Of a stretch of 64,000 bases of DNA, positions 19,808 through 31,829 are shown one piece after another. The DNA is from Astragalus membranaceus. Taxonomy: Eukaryota; Streptophyta; Magnoliopsida; Fabales; Fabaceae. Numbering within the stretch: the stretch's first letter is position 1; each line of letters starts with the position of its first letter. Location: the NCBI GenBank assembly GCA_039519185.1, contig CM076848.1:121224989-121288988 (forward strand), in the 5' to 3' direction. The position numbers were made by a program, and so were the translations under genes. Below the pieces are notes generated by a model. It did not search any database, was not told the DNA's origin, and saw only the letters and a program-made list of their open reading frames with translations.

Positions 19808-21826
19808 CAAGGACCAAGACAATGATTAGGACTCTTCCCTCTAAAATGCGGCGTGCCCGTCGAGAACGATTCAGCATCATCGGAGGAAGACCAAGTCGGT
19901 CATGAGGCAATCAAAAATAATTTTGAGCATGAAATGAATGAAGTCCAAGTCAAGCGAGAGGTCGAATCATCAGTCTGTAGTGGCAATACAGAAGTGTTGG
20001 AAGGCGACACTGACGTTGTCTATAATGCAGGGGGTTTTTACTCTTGAGTCTGAGACGATGTTTTGAGGAGAATGAGTATTTTTTTTGCGAAATCCTTACC
20101 TGTGACCTTTCCTTCCTCCAACATCTGGTTCGGAATAGAACGAATTAAGAGTGGGAGCTTCTGAATGTCCATTGTGATGAAGTCGTATGTCATCTCCCAG
20201 CGACCAAGTTAAAGTTCTTTATTTATTCGATTATGGTCACTGAGCAACAAATTCTTTGGACCCTGAAGGTCTCCCCTTCCCAACTACACCCCAATATAAT
20301 GGATGGGATTTTGTGAGAGCATTTGAGATAGTGATGCGAGTCTTCCACTGACCATGCTTTGAGGACTCGTTGTTTTATTTGTTCAATATGGAGAGGAATC
20401 TGGAGAGAGTCCCAAAGAGAACTCGGCAAGGATTAGTGAGCCCAAGGGGCGACATTAGAAATAGTTTTTTAGTCCTTATTCTAATTCCGTTAAGGATTTT
20501 AGGGACAAATATTTCTATGTTCTCCCAACGAACCGGGCCTCCATGGAGAAACTCTGTTTATGATGATGATGGAAGAATAAGTGCTTTGCAGTTGCCATTC
20601 TTCTGGTCTCGAGATCATTTCAGGGTTCCAAGTAGTTTGTATTCTCGTAGACCTTCTCAGTTGGGGGCAGAGGACTTAGAGAGTTAGGAACTACTTCGAG
20701 AGTGGAAGGTCATGTTCACAGGGGAACCCTTAATAGATACTAGGCCTTGGTTATGACCAAAAATGGTACCGAGCTTCACGCTCCTTTTGGTAGGTGGTCA
20801 CCTATATAGTAGGGTAGAGACGATGGATCCAATGAATGTGCTTCTGCAATTGAGAAGGGAGGATGGTGATGCTGCTACCCCAAGTGCATCAGCCACCCCT
20901 TTCTGAGTTCCAAACCCCGTCGTCAAAACTCAAGGGAGTTCACACGACCCTAGGATTGTTCAAGTGGATTCTAGGGCATGTGCTTGGGTTAGTCCTGCTG
21001 CCAAGTGTCAGCCCAAAGTCTTGAAGCAGCAAAGACCGGGTAAAAAGCCAAAACAACTTGGTGACAAAGGCAGCAACATTGCGGACCCTGAAGTCATCTT
21101 GGCTGACTTCGGGGAGGTCGACTTAGACATTCTCCGCCAAGACCCTTTTTCCCTTACGCATAAGGTTGTTGATCTTGGCACTAGGCTTTTGTAGCAGAAC
21201 ATAGCTGACACCCAACTGCGCAAAGAAGGTAATAAACTTCGTCTTTATCTAGATTGACTAGAGGAAGATCTTGAGGATAGAAAAGGTCACCTTGAGAACG
21301 ATGATACTGTTATTGCAGATAATTCAAAGTTGCAAAGAGAGTGGGATGAGGTGTTGGAAGCTCTAAAGTCGGCTCAGGACGCCTACAAAGTTGCTGCAAA
21401 GGCCCGTTAGAAGGCCAGAAATTCTTTGACGAAAATGGAGGAGGAGACAGACGAGGTTGTCCTCCAAGATTTCAGCCTCACCTCGGCGAGAGAGGAAGCT
21501 GAGAGAAATGTTACCGAGCTTGCAACCGCCAACTCACAACTCGGAGACTTTCGAGTGAAAGCTAAAACCCTTCCATCCAAAGTTACAGAGCTGGAGTCCC
21601 AAGTTGCCAAGCTAGGTGAAGGGAAAGACAAGGCAGTGAAAGAAAAGGACAAAGTAGTGGCTGAGGGTTAAAAAGCTGCTAAGCTTGCCATCCAGGTTGC
21701 CTCAGAGGCTTTAAACAAAGGCGTGGAGCAGGTGGTATCTTTGATCCCCAGGGTTCCTCTTCGTATGGGCGATGCCAATGTTAACTACATCTTCTCAGAT
21801 GGCAAGTTGGTCATGTAGATATCTTG
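19808..21826 (+). pseudogene. Gag-like protein remnant with C-terminal coiled coil
   Basis: Several plus-strand frames broken by stops and shifts form one decayed gene. 20280-20690 encodes a GWDFVRAFEIV-like stretch, then an FEDSLFYLFNMER-like stretch, resembling the conserved gag-like region often labelled putative plant transposon protein in non-autonomous gypsy elements. 21300-21670 encodes a long heptad-rich, Glu/Lys/Ala-rich helix (EEAERNVTELATANSQLG, then VTELESQVAKLGEGKDKAV), a coiled coil typical of the C-terminal half of such proteins. It continues to about 21815 and is then cut by the copia-type LTR at 21827. No zinc knuckle, protease or polymerase is attached. The identity is by pattern only. 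Confidence 0.5.
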
Positions 21827-22204
21827 TGTTGCAGGCTAAGTTTTGATGATGAAGTGGTTAAGAGGTTTTGATGATGAAAAAGACAAAAGCTAAAGTTGAT
21901 AATAGGAAAGCTAAAGTTGATAATAGGAAAAAGACAAAGCCAAAGTTGATAGCCAAAGTTGATGAGAGTGACCAAAGGCAAAAGGTGATGAAAGTGACAA
22001 AGTATCAAAGTCACAATCCAAGACAATCAAACTCAAGAATTGAAGATTCAAGTTTAAGGGTAGTCCTTAGGGTTTGGGTGTGTCTTAGGAAAAAGTGTAA
22101 GCTCTTTCAAAGGTCAGCTCGTATATCAATGTCTCACACACTCACAAGTTTTTCAAAGATGCATGCATACTTACGTAAACATACCTATCATCTTTAAAAA
22201 CATA

Positions 22205-22562
22205 AAATCGATTTCCTCATGCATAAACATACATCAAAATCGATTTTCAGGTAAAACAAAAAAGGAAGAATCGATTGTCAGGTCATGTATTTTCAGTACA
22301 TAAATCGATTTCTGAGCCAAACAATTTTAAGGGAAGAATCGATTCCCACTCTTTTGCACTTAACTGAGAATCGATTCCCACATGTCTCAGGCAAGCTGAG
22401 AATCGATTCATACATATTTTCACTAAGTATAGAATCGATACCTAGCTCTCCATGGTACTCAAGAATCGATTGTCCCTATTTTTCAAACAAAGATAAATCG
22501 ATTCCTCGCTTAAATAAATCGATTCCTAGATCAAATGCATTCAACAAAGAATCGATTCCTAC
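22205..22562 (+). repeat. AATCGATT motif array in the copia-type LTR U3
   Basis: About twelve AATCGATT or ATCGATT cores occur in 360 bp, spaced roughly 20-40 bp apart, most in the form GAATCGATTCC or AAATCGATTTC. The motif is palindromic (ATCGAT) and lies upstream of the LTR TATA box, a position fit for regulatory binding sites. Confidence 0.7.
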
Positions 22563-22596
22563 ACTATTTTCAACGTAAACTTGATTTCCTCATAGC

Positions 22597-22607
22597 CTAT
22601 AAATAGG
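22597..22607 (+). promoter_or_regulatory. TATA box of the copia-type LTR
   Basis: CTATAAATAGG follows the AATCGATT array and precedes a leader beginning about 30 bp downstream. It marks the U3/R part of the LTR. Confidence 0.6.
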
Positions 22608-23307
22608 CAGTGCTTCACGTTCATTTTCACAGAACAACCCATTTCACGAATCAGAGAACTTTTGAGAAAAACTCTTTACGCTTTTACTTTTGCTCGTCAC
22701 GCACCGTTGGTCCGTCTGAGCTGATCTGTTGCTAAGAGTTAGTTGGGGTTGCATTCTTCAAGTTGTATAATCTGCCTACATTAGAGGTATTTCTGTCTTT
22801 ACAATTGTTTATTATTTCATTGCTTGTGATTTGTTCTAGAGAGTGGGGTATCTCTCTAGGGTAGCTGTTTGTACTAGGAAGTGGGGTATCTTTCTGGGGC
22901 AGCTGATTGTAACAGGGGTGGGGTATCTCTTGTTATTGTTATATTAGATTTGAGGGCTCTCCATAAGTGGGGTATCCTAGGAGGAGAGTGCCTGAGTCTG
23001 TAAAGGTTTCCCAAGGCACCTGTAAGCCTTGTTGTTTTGGTTAGTGGAAAATCTCACAAGGGTGTGAGGACTGGACGTAGGTCACTAGGAGGTGACCGAA
23101 CCAGGATAAATCTCTGCGTGCTTTACTGCTTTCCTCCTTTACTGTTATACCGCTTTACTGCTTTATATTATAATTCCTTCGCTTCCACTTAACCTGCGCG
23201 AAAATTGATCTAAGTCATTGAAAAGGGGAAAAACGTTTTTGAAAGATCTGAAAAGTTTTTAAATCTCAATTCACCCCCCCTCTTGAGACTGAAGCCACTT
23301 GGTAACA

Positions 23308-23774
23308 GGTCAAATACGACGATGAAGGAACCAATTATGAAATCTGGGTTGCCCCCTAAGTTTAGTAGCTTCGTTGTTTCATCTTCTGTAGTCACTTGCA
23401 CGCCGATTTAATTAGTATCATGCGGTTATGATAATTACCCTAGATAGAAAGGCTTGTGCGCGAGTTCGTCCTCCTTTGGTTCGGTTTACTAAGATCTCAT
23501 TCGACCTTATGCGTAGGTATTCAGGATATGTCGCAAACGATCGTAACACCAATCTCATGTCGATCTTCACCGACAATCTTTTAATTTTGTTTCGGTCCGC
23601 CATAGCTCCCTCGATCCCCTCACCACTATTCGTGTTGCACGCCAGTGTCGACATTGTTCCGCACGAATATGCCTTCCACCAGAATATAATCGCAGAACCA
23701 ACGTCTCGGTTCGTATATCTTTGGCGAAGGTCTATCACCGAGGTACCTAAAAGATTTTATATGTAGAGCGGGTT
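23308..23774. other. Fragment between copia-type LTR and gypsy integrase remnant
   Basis: 23308-23390 may continue the reading frame interrupted at 21826. 23400-23770 has open frames on both strands but no motif I recognise. Confidence 0.3.
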
Positions 23775-25340
23775 TTAAGGGTAGAGAAGACATGGTTTAG
23801 CTAGGAATATTTGTTCATTGTATCTATGGTAACAAAAATTACAAGTCCTAACTAAAATTTTCTTCAACTTGGTAGCGTTCAATGTTCTTGGGATCGGTTC
23901 CTTACTTAGTGTCTCGAGTTTGTATGCCCTGTTCCCATTGTTTGCAATGACTCGGTACAGACCTTCCCAATTTGGAGCTTGCTTCCCCCTTGGAAGCATT
24001 CTTTTGGCCCAGATCGACACGGTGTGGGATTACATCGTCATCTTCAAAACTTTTAGGGACAACATTCTAATTTAAGCGTGATGCCATTCTCTGTTTTATC
24101 ACGACCTCCTGGAGAGAAGCCTAATCTCGGATTTCTTCCACGAGATCGAACACTTATCGAATTACTTGCTCGTTTACCTCTAGAGGGTTTGGGTGTAGGA
24201 TTCTCCATGTTAATTCACCTACTTCGACCGGAATAACCGCCTCAGTCCCATAGGTAAGCCGAAATGGGGTTTCTCTAGTTGACGAGTGTGGTGTAGTGCG
24301 ATAGGCCCATAACACATCAGGGAGCTATTCAACCCAGTTTGCCATGGCCTCATCAAGCCAGCGTTTCAAACCTCGAAGGACAACTTTTTTTATAGCCGCA
24401 GCTTGTCCGTTGGTCTGTGGATGCTCAACTGACACAAATCGGTGACCGATAGAGAGGTCGACCATCAATTTCCAACAGCACTTGTAGACAAACTGTGTGT
24501 CGTTGTCGGTCACCACTACATCGGGAATTCCGAGTCGGACCATAATAAACTTCTTGAAGAACATCATTGTATTCTTTGTTGTGATCTAAGTTGACCTGGA
24601 GCTGTTGGGAATAGCCCCATTATGTCTATTCCCCACCAAGTAAATGGCCATGGAGAAGAGAGTGAAGTCAATTCGGTCGGTGGTGCAATATGGATGTCAG
24701 CATAACGTTGTCTCTTATTACATTTCTTTACGAACTTCTTGGCGTCTTCAATTATGGTGGGCCAATAATAACCCGCCACGAGGGTCTTCTTTGCGAGAGT
24801 TCGACCACTGAGATGATGACCTCAAATTCCCTCATGAATTTCGGATAATCCATAGTCGCTTTCGTCTCCCTTGATACATTTCAGTTGTAGCACTAAGAAG
24901 CCTCTACCGTACAGTTTTCCTTCGACGATCCAGTAGGAGGAGGCACATCGTCTTACTTGAGTGGCCTCTTTAGGATCCGATGGCTCCTCACCGAGCTCGA
25001 TATATCTGATGATCATAGCTATCCAACTCGGTCCTGTATTAACCACATTAACGGTGGAAGTCGTCTTGATTTCCAAGGACACACAAGAATGTGACAATGT
25101 TTCTTTGCTAACTTTGAGAGAATGTCAGCCCTCGTGTTTTCATTCTGTGGGACTTGTTTCACCTCAGCCTGAATGAAAAGTTTCAACAATTCTCTCACCT
25201 GGGCCTTTTACCTTTGTAGAATGACGTCTTTTGCGTTGTACTATTCTTTGATTTGGGAAACGGCCAAAAGTGACTATGTTGGAAGTTCAATCCTAGTTAC
25301 ATTAAAGTCCTTAGTCAACAGTAGGCCAACAATGCAAGCC
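23775..25340 (-). pseudogene. Tat-lineage gypsy RNase H end plus integrase remnant
   Basis: On the minus strand, from 25340 downward, an RNase H tail (YEACIVGL, later a VKQVPQNEN...ADILSKLAKK pattern) is followed by an integrase: a zinc region (AGYYWPTIIEDAKKFVKKC...), the core with FTWWGIDIMG and TDNDTQF, then VSVEHPQTNGQA, and a C-terminal part with APNWEGLYRV. This order and these motifs match the Tat/Ogre-type non-chromovirus gypsy clade. Stops and frame changes occur near 24565, 24320 and 24800. The catalytic stretch after NGQA reads AAIKKVVL where a glutamate-containing motif is expected. It is dead sequence. A second integrase piece lies directly upstream. Confidence 0.7.
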
Positions 25341-25344
25341 TCGT

Positions 25345-25990
25345 ACTTGGTATGGTCCTTCCCAGTTAGGAGCAAGCTTCCTTGTTTAGCATTTTTCTGC
25401 CCTATGTCGGCTCGCCTTAGAACGAGGTCACCAACTTCAAAGCCCCTTGGGACCACTTCCTTATTGAATCGAGTTTCCATTCTTTGTTTGATCATAGCTT
25501 CTCTCAAGGAAGCTTGACTTCGGGCATCAACCAGGTTTAAATCTTGTCGGATTGCTTTCGCGTTTTCTTGGGGCTTGTTTGGGTGAGTCGTTCTCCATGA
25601 CAGCTCCCCTATTTCGATTGGGATAATAGCCTCGGTTCCATATGTGAGTCGGAACAGGGATTCCCCAGTTGTCGAGTGTTGTGTAGTTCGATATGCCCAC
25701 AATACAAGGGGGAGCTCTTCGACCCAATTTCCATTGGCTTCATCAAGTCTTCGCTTGGGTCCTTTAAGGATGACTCTGTTAGAGGATTCGGCCTGTCCGT
25801 TGGTTTGTGGATGTTCTAACGAGGTGAAGTGGTGTTTGATGGAGAGGTAGGTCATGAGTTTTCAGAAGTTCCTATCTGTAAACTGAGTACCATCGGTCGA
25901 CAATGCATGCTTCGTAGTCGGCCTGATTGTTCGATGTCGAAAATGAAAAGGTTAGGGATACTTCAATCATGATTTTGTCCTGGTTTTCTA
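25345..25990 (-). pseudogene. Second, rearranged RNase H/integrase remnant of a Tat-lineage gypsy element
   Basis: On the minus strand, 25990 to about 25900 encodes an RNase H start (VENQDKIMIEVSLTF, then NNQADYEACIV). It joins directly to the integrase core (GTQFTDRNF with a stop, then LEHPQTNGQAESSNRVILKG) and continues to NAKQGSL near 25370. There it jumps back to an RNase H motif (HTKYEACIVGL) that belongs to the next fragment. The order RNase H, integrase, RNase H, integrase cannot come from one element and shows recombination or nested copies. Confidence 0.6.
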
Positions 25991-26370
25991 CTATGAGGCC
26001 GACCATGCTGCCTTTAGTGTCCCTCGGCCTGCTCACCTCGTTAGGAATCTTAATGAGGGACCTCGATTCCTATCAAAGGGAAAACCTGCTCGGCTTGAGC
26101 GGAACCTCGGTGACTCCCCTCGGGTATATCTGCTTATCGGTCACCTATGGGAAAAGTCCACTGTCTCGAGCAGTTAATACCTCTTCTTGGTGTTATCTGG
26201 TCTAATGACTTGTGATTGTATAATCGGTAGACCGACACTAGGACACTTGGAATCCATCACCTCTACCGTCCACTTAAAAATGAAATTCTATTTCGACAGG
26301 AACGAGATCGTAACCCTAGTCGTTGAAAGACGAATAGCACGGTCGTGTTACACTTGTCGGGGTTGGCCTC
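25990..26370 (+). pseudogene. Inverted Tat-lineage protease-region fragment
   Basis: On the plus strand this encodes a protease flank (SLGLLTSLGILMRDLDSYQRENL), then IIGRPTLGHLESITSTVH and an MKFYFDRNEIVTLV stretch. Nearly the same sequence lies on the minus strand at 34288-34400 and 27280-27460. It is therefore a second copy of the same pol region in opposite orientation, joined to the minus-strand RT at about 26375. Confidence 0.65.
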
Positions 26371-26376
26371 GATTCC

Positions 26377-27473
26377 TCACCGGATGAGGTAGAAACCGAG
26401 AAATTTCCCGGCCCTGACCCTGATTGTGCATTTTTCGGGTTTGAGCCTCATATTGTGTTTCCGTACTTCTCCGAACACTTCAGCTAAGTCAGCAACATGG
26501 TCTGCATATTCTCTGATTTTGACTATCATGTCGTCCATATAGACTTCTAACATTCTATCGATCTGGGACTTGAAAACTTTGTTCATCATTCTTTGATAAG
26601 TTGTGCCTGCATTCTTCAACCCGAAAGGCATTCCTCGGTAGTAGTAGTTTCCCTTCGGAGTCATAAAGGCGGTCTTCTCCTGATCGGGGAGATACATCGG
26701 GATCTGGTTGTAACCTGAATAGGCGTCCATAAAGGAAAGGAGTCGAAACCCCGAGGAATTGTCTACACTTGAGAGAGGGAATGCATCTATGGGGAAAGCT
26801 TTATTGAGATCGGTAAATCCACACACATTCTCCATATCCCATTAGCCTTCTTGACGAGTACTACGTTAGATAGCCAAGTGGCATACTTGAACTCGTTCAC
26901 AAAATCGGCTTTAATAAGGTCTTCCACTGCCTTTGTCGATGCATCGGCTTTTTCATCAGACTGAGACCTTCTACGCTGTGCTACCCAATTTTCCTATGGA
27001 CTGATGGAGACATGATGACAGGCGATATCAAGAGAAATTCCGGGAATGTTGGTCGCACTCCATGCAAACATGTCGGCATACTTCCTTAGACAATTGACGA
27101 GGATGTCTTTTACCTCCCCATAGAGGTCGGATCCGATCATAATAATTCTATCCGGATTTTCCCCAATTTTCACGGGCACGAATTCGCTGTCGGGCTCGGA
27201 CCTCGTGATTTTCCTCTTCAGCTCCTCATCAGTCGAGCTGTTAGGCTCGCTTAGCATCTAGATCGGTGAGATTCACTTCGAGGTTGGAGGCGATTTGCTT
27301 GGTAGCGTCTGCTTTTGGGTAACACGATTGTGCTATTCGTCTATCAACGACCAGGGTTACGATCTCGTTCCTGTCAAAATAGAATTTCATTTTTAAGTGG
27401 ACGGTAGAGGTGATGGCTTCCAAGCGTCCTAGTGTCGGTCTTCCGAAAGAAGAGGGTCGTAATTGCTCGAGAC
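26377..27473 (-). pseudogene. Tat-lineage gypsy protease-RT linker and reverse transcriptase remnant
   Basis: From 27473 downward on the minus strand there is FGRPTLGRLEAITSTVH, then a linker with ADMFAWSATNIPGI, then the RT core: FTDLNKAFPIDAFPL, SFMDAYSGYNQI, MPFGLKNAGTTYQRMMN and the catalytic box VYMDDM. The RT ends at KFLGFYL near 26380. Frames shift near 27250 and 26990-26835. The motifs are those of Tat-clade RT. It continues the protease fragment at 34288-34589, from which it is separated by the insertion 27474-34287. Confidence 0.75.
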
Positions 27474-29182
27474 TGTGAACACCCAATTTGAACCATTACA
27501 TTTTTACTTTTTCAAAACAAATCACAAAAATATGTTTTTCGCGTATATTTGATTCATAATCCCTCGAATAGGTCATTTTGCATTATTATTACTTTTTTTA
27601 GTGGTTAAACAAAAATTAAAAAAATATGCTAATTCAAAAAAATTACAAAGTAGATTTAATTTATTTTTCTTGTTACAATATTTTTTATTAAAAAACGAAA
27701 ATAAAAAAATAAAATAGATAAGAAATTACAAAAGAAAATAAAAAAGGGGGTTGTTAGTAGTATCAACCTTCAGGCCAACAAGTCTACTAGCCCAACAAGC
27801 CTACTTGCCTTGCTTGCCCAACAAATCGACTTGCCCAAGAAGTCTTCTTGCCTAACAAATCGACTTGCCCAACAAGTCTACTTGTCTAGCAAGTCTCCAC
27901 ACCTAAACTTTCATCTATAAAAGCAGAGCAAAGCTAGCAGATTGGAAGAGAGAAAAAAAAAGATTCAATCAAAAACTAAAAAGAAAAGAGAGGAAGGAAA
28001 GATGTGAGGAGAATTTTCGAAAGGAGAGACGAGAGATGTGAGAAGAGGAAAGCTTTCGAGATTAGTCATGTGATCCTTCTTCATCCATAGCTTCAAGCAG
28101 GAAAAAAAAAATACACTCAGCTCCTAAAAATATCTGTCACTAACCTTCTCCCCCCATCACGTCGAGCTATCATTGATTTTGTGTATGCAATGCGGCGCTC
28201 TCCTTGACCACTATGAGGTTCCATTTTTATCTTTATTTCAACTATTTTTTTTGTATTATATTATTATTTGTTTACTTTGTTTTCTTATTATAAACTAGTT
28301 GTAATAACATCACTATATGCCCTCTTTTAACTTTCTCTACTCATTTAAATTCTAAAAAATATTTTTAATCCATATTTAATACTAGAAGCTCAAAACAAAA
28401 AATAGTTTTCATTCCTAAAAATAATAAAAATGGGTTTGATTGAGATGTACATCTTATCACACCGGCAACCCTGTTTAAGACGCCTGAGTTGTACAACTTG
28501 GTGATCTCAAACCCCTTCAAAAAAATTAAATTCAACAAAACAACAAACGTTTTCTCAAGAAGAACTACATAGCGTTTGATTCTCCGCACACTGAGATACG
28601 TAGGAGCGGGGCTTTCCCGTCAGGCTAATTAATTTTTTTTTCAAAATAATCAATTTTCTTTTCTTTAACACCTATTTCCTAAAAAATATAAAAAAAGGGA
28701 TTGGCTGAGATGTGACATCTTGTCGATCCTAGTCTAAGACGCCTGAGTTGTACAACTTGGTGATATCAAACCCGTTTAAAAATAAAATCATCCAACCAAC
28801 AAATTTTTTTTCAAGAAAGAACTACGTGACTTTTGAGTTCCTCATTGCACCAGAGGATACGTAGGAGCGGGGCTTCCCCGTCAAGTCAAAATTAAACTTT
28901 TCTAAATTAGTCCTTGTTATTTTCTACTATAAATATTTTCGTAGTTTGTATTTGCACAATCAAATTTAGGGTAACTGTCTTAAGACAGATGTATTAGGGG
29001 TGTAGTGAAATTAGGTTTTCGCCCTTCCCTTTGCATAACCGACTCCCGAATCCAACCTAGTTTTCGCCGAACAATAACTTTTAGTTAGTTTTTTCTCAAT
29101 TTCCCTATTAAATAAATTGGGTGGCGACTTCCTAAAACAATACAATTTTTGAGCCGTCTACGTCGGGATCCCAGTCACGACA
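27474..29182 (+). repeat. LTR of the Ogre/Tat-like element (1709 bp)
   Basis: It starts TGTGAACACCCAATTTG and ends CCCAGTCACGACA. On the minus strand it contains GTCGCCACCCAAT, a GGGAGTCGGTTATGC stretch and GCTCCTACGTATC, the counterparts of plus-strand motifs in the 10721-13909 LTR. It therefore belongs to the same LTR superfamily in the opposite orientation. A block of about 200-250 bp is duplicated (28440-28640 and 28690-28890), both copies with GACGCCTGAGTTGTACAACT and ATACGTAGGAGCGGGGCTT. Flanking bases GAGAC and GATGC do not match, so it is not a simple solo LTR. Confidence 0.65.
28440..28890. repeat. Tandem duplication inside the LTR
   Basis: Two diverged copies of about 200-250 bp share GACGCCTGAGTTGTACAACT, a TGATCTCAAACCC-like stretch and ATACGTAGGAGCGGGGCTT, in the same order. 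Confidence 0.75.
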
Positions 29183-29970
29183 GATGCAACATGCGTTGTT
29201 TGTGCAAAATGTTTATAAGTTATGCTGTTATTTGTTGTATATAAACCCTAGGGTAGGAGACGTTAAATATTGCTGCCTGGTTGTATTTTTCTGGTTATTT
29301 TGCAGGTACTATTTCGTCTTCGTTTATTTTAGGGTTTGAGGTTTGTATGCTCCCTTCACACACTACACATACACCGTGAGCACACATTGAGAGTTGAGCT
29401 CACACCTGAGCCGCAAAAAACACATAAGTTAGAACGAGGATAAGTGGGACTCATATTGGATGTACATCCTGGTGTGTTTAATCTTCTAGAAGAGTACTTG
29501 ACTCTAGAGGCCTTAAATCTCAATAGGTTAGAACAAGCCCGCCTTGTGAGTACTCACAATAGAAGACATTAGATCTATAGGGCCCATAGCCCAATAGCAT
29601 GGGCTAACCAAATCAGGTCACAAAGGGAGCTACTCCACCTCTTACCTTATTTTTCATAAAAAATAAACAAAATCTTTTTCCCAGAAACAAACTTTTGGGT
29701 TCAGAAAATCACTAATTTTTTCCTACAAAAATCAAAATCATATTGCATTTCATGCATAAAAAGCATAAGAAAAAAAACATGGTGCCTTGTAAAAAAAGTG
29801 CATTTCATGTATAAAAATAGAATTTAACCATTTGCATTTTTCTTTGTATAAGTCCTTAGGAAAATTTGTTTTTTTTCTGCATGTAGTGCATATTTTCATT
29901 TCATTGTCAATCGTCATTCATCATACCCATTTGTCAAAAATCATTCATCATAAAGTTTCTCCATATTTCA

Positions 29971-29972
<2 letters not shown>

Positions 29973-30052
<80 letters not shown>
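29973..30052 (+). repeat. (CT)n microsatellite
   Basis: About 40 CT dinucleotides are interrupted once by a CTGTGTCT variant near 30001. Arrays of this purity are usually length-polymorphic. Confidence 0.95.
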
Positions 30053-30056
<4 letters not shown>

Positions 30057-31309
30057 GTTATGCATACTTTCATGAACGAATAAAAAAAATCACGTTATCA
30101 TTCATCAATCTTTATAGCATATTCCCTTCAAATGGGGCAAAGAAAAAATTTGCATTTCATTTCTTGCATGAAAATGATAAAAAAAATATTACAAAACAAC
30201 ACATGTTGCATCTTAAGATGAATGCTTGCATGCGTACCATGCATTCCATAACATATTGGTCTCTTTGACCCATTCTCATAAACTTTTCTTTAAGGAAATA
30301 AATAAAAATGGGTTTTCAAATTTGTGTGCTTGCATGAACATGGATACCAATCAAGCTTAGACTCATGGAATTGGATCATTCTCTTAAAGTTGTTGGGGAG
30401 ATTAATCACTAGAGGGTTAGAGAAGTAGTGTGAGGAAAGGTATCATGGGGCAAAATACTTGGGCATATTGGTTGACAATCAATTCTCGAAAAAACTCAAA
30501 GCAGAAAAAAAAGGGGAGAAGGATGATTGTCGTTAGCACTTCTTTAATCATGTAGTTCGAAATCAAGTTGACTTAGGTGAAGTTTTATACAAATGAATTT
30601 GCATGGATTTAAAAACCCATTTCCATTCTTTCTCACCCCCTGATCCCTTAAGACACCCCTTATGAGTTCTTGCCTCAAGCAATATTTTCTAAAGCCCTTT
30701 TTGTTGCGTCATTAAAGGATGAATCAGTGAACGAATATCACATGTTGAAGGTCCATTTCCTAAAAAAAATGATAAAAAAACCAAAAAAAAAAGACAAAAG
30801 AAAAAGAGAGCAAAGAATTTTGTAAAAGGGTGAATGTAGTTTCGAAATTAAATTTTGAAAATGAGGAATCATGATTCGAAATGAAGAGTGGACAATTTTC
30901 TCTATCCCGAACAAAGTTGAATTATTGTATCCCTTGATGTCCCCTTTGAGCCTATACTTTCCTTTCACTAACCCCTAGACAAGGATCCATACTACAGTGG
31001 AGTTTAGTGCATTTAGACTATCATATAGTTTCCAAAGGTAGAAAATTGATGAAATACAAATCAATGGGCAATGGAGGAAAAGAAAAAAAAATAAAAAGAA
31101 ACAAATGATGGTGAAGGGTGAAAAAAAAAAGAATCAATCATATATGAAGTAGAGGCGAAGGCTGAAATGAGAAAAAGCAAAATCGGAGGAGAATCAAAGA
31201 ATGAGGAAAAAAGGAGAAATGAAGGGAAATAAAATCGAAATCATGTAAATGGATGAGCTGTAGAAAGCTCAATGCACTAAACATCCTTGGTCCATTTAAC
31301 GGGTAAAAA

Positions 31310-31510
31310 CATTTCTTTCAGCCTTCTAATCGTTTTCCTTCCATAACTCATACCCATAAAACATTTCTTTGAGCCTTCTAATCATTTTTCTTCCATAAAC
31401 CATACCCGTGAAACCTTTCTTTGAGTCTTCTAATCATTTTCTTCCATAACTCATAACTCATACCCATAAAACATTTCTTTGAACCTTCTAATCACGCTTC
31501 TTCCAAGCCT
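31310..31510 (+). repeat. Degenerate tandem repeat, about 50 bp, four copies
   Basis: Units share AAACATTTCTTTGAGCCTTC followed by TAATCATTTTTCTTCCATAA and CATACC. Copies differ by small substitutions and one internal CATAACT duplication. A pair of CCCGCTAGAC...GGCAGTCTAGG units follows at 31635-31755. Confidence 0.75.
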
Positions 31511-31829
31511 CTAAAAGTCCACTCTGATTGATGAATGATTGTTTTCATTTTCACAATATTAATTTTGAAATAAATCATTTTCTTCTTTTAAACTATTCTT
31601 TGCTCTAAAAAAATTAAAAAAAAAGAGAGATTGAGGCCCGCTAGACAGAAAATCTGTTAAGGCAGTCTAGGCAAAAATTAGGGTATAAAAAATAAATAAA
31701 ATTAAAAAGACAGCCCGCTAGACTGAAAACTTGGAAAGGCAGTCTAGGAAAAAATTAGGGTACAAAGGGGAATGAGACTTACAATGTTCATTTGTGTAGT
31801 TCATTGGATTCTCCTATATCTGCCAAGCA

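Larger units (their letters stand above)
21827..23307 (+). repeat. Ty1/copia-type LTR, probably solo (approximate ends)
   Basis: The segment starts TGTTGCAGG and ends GGTAACA. The 5' half (22205-22562) carries about twelve AATCGATT motifs, a pattern I associate with SIRE/Maximus-like LTRs of legumes. A TATA box CTATAAATAGG lies at 22597-22607. The region 22850-22990 repeats GTGGGGTATCT several times. The 3' end has CAATTCACCCCCCCTC followed by TTGAGACTGAAGCCAC, typical of copia U5. No primer site or gag follows, so it appears solo. I could not find a clean 5-bp target duplication, so the exact ends are uncertain. Confidence 0.6.

Noticed and set aside
27474..29182. Solo LTR
   Set aside because: The flanks GAGAC and GATGC do not match, and related LTR sequence lies at 34232-34287, so I treat it as one end of a larger damaged element.
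29832..30083. Frame of 83 codons with Ser-Leu repeats
   Set aside because: It is a translation of the (CT)n microsatellite.
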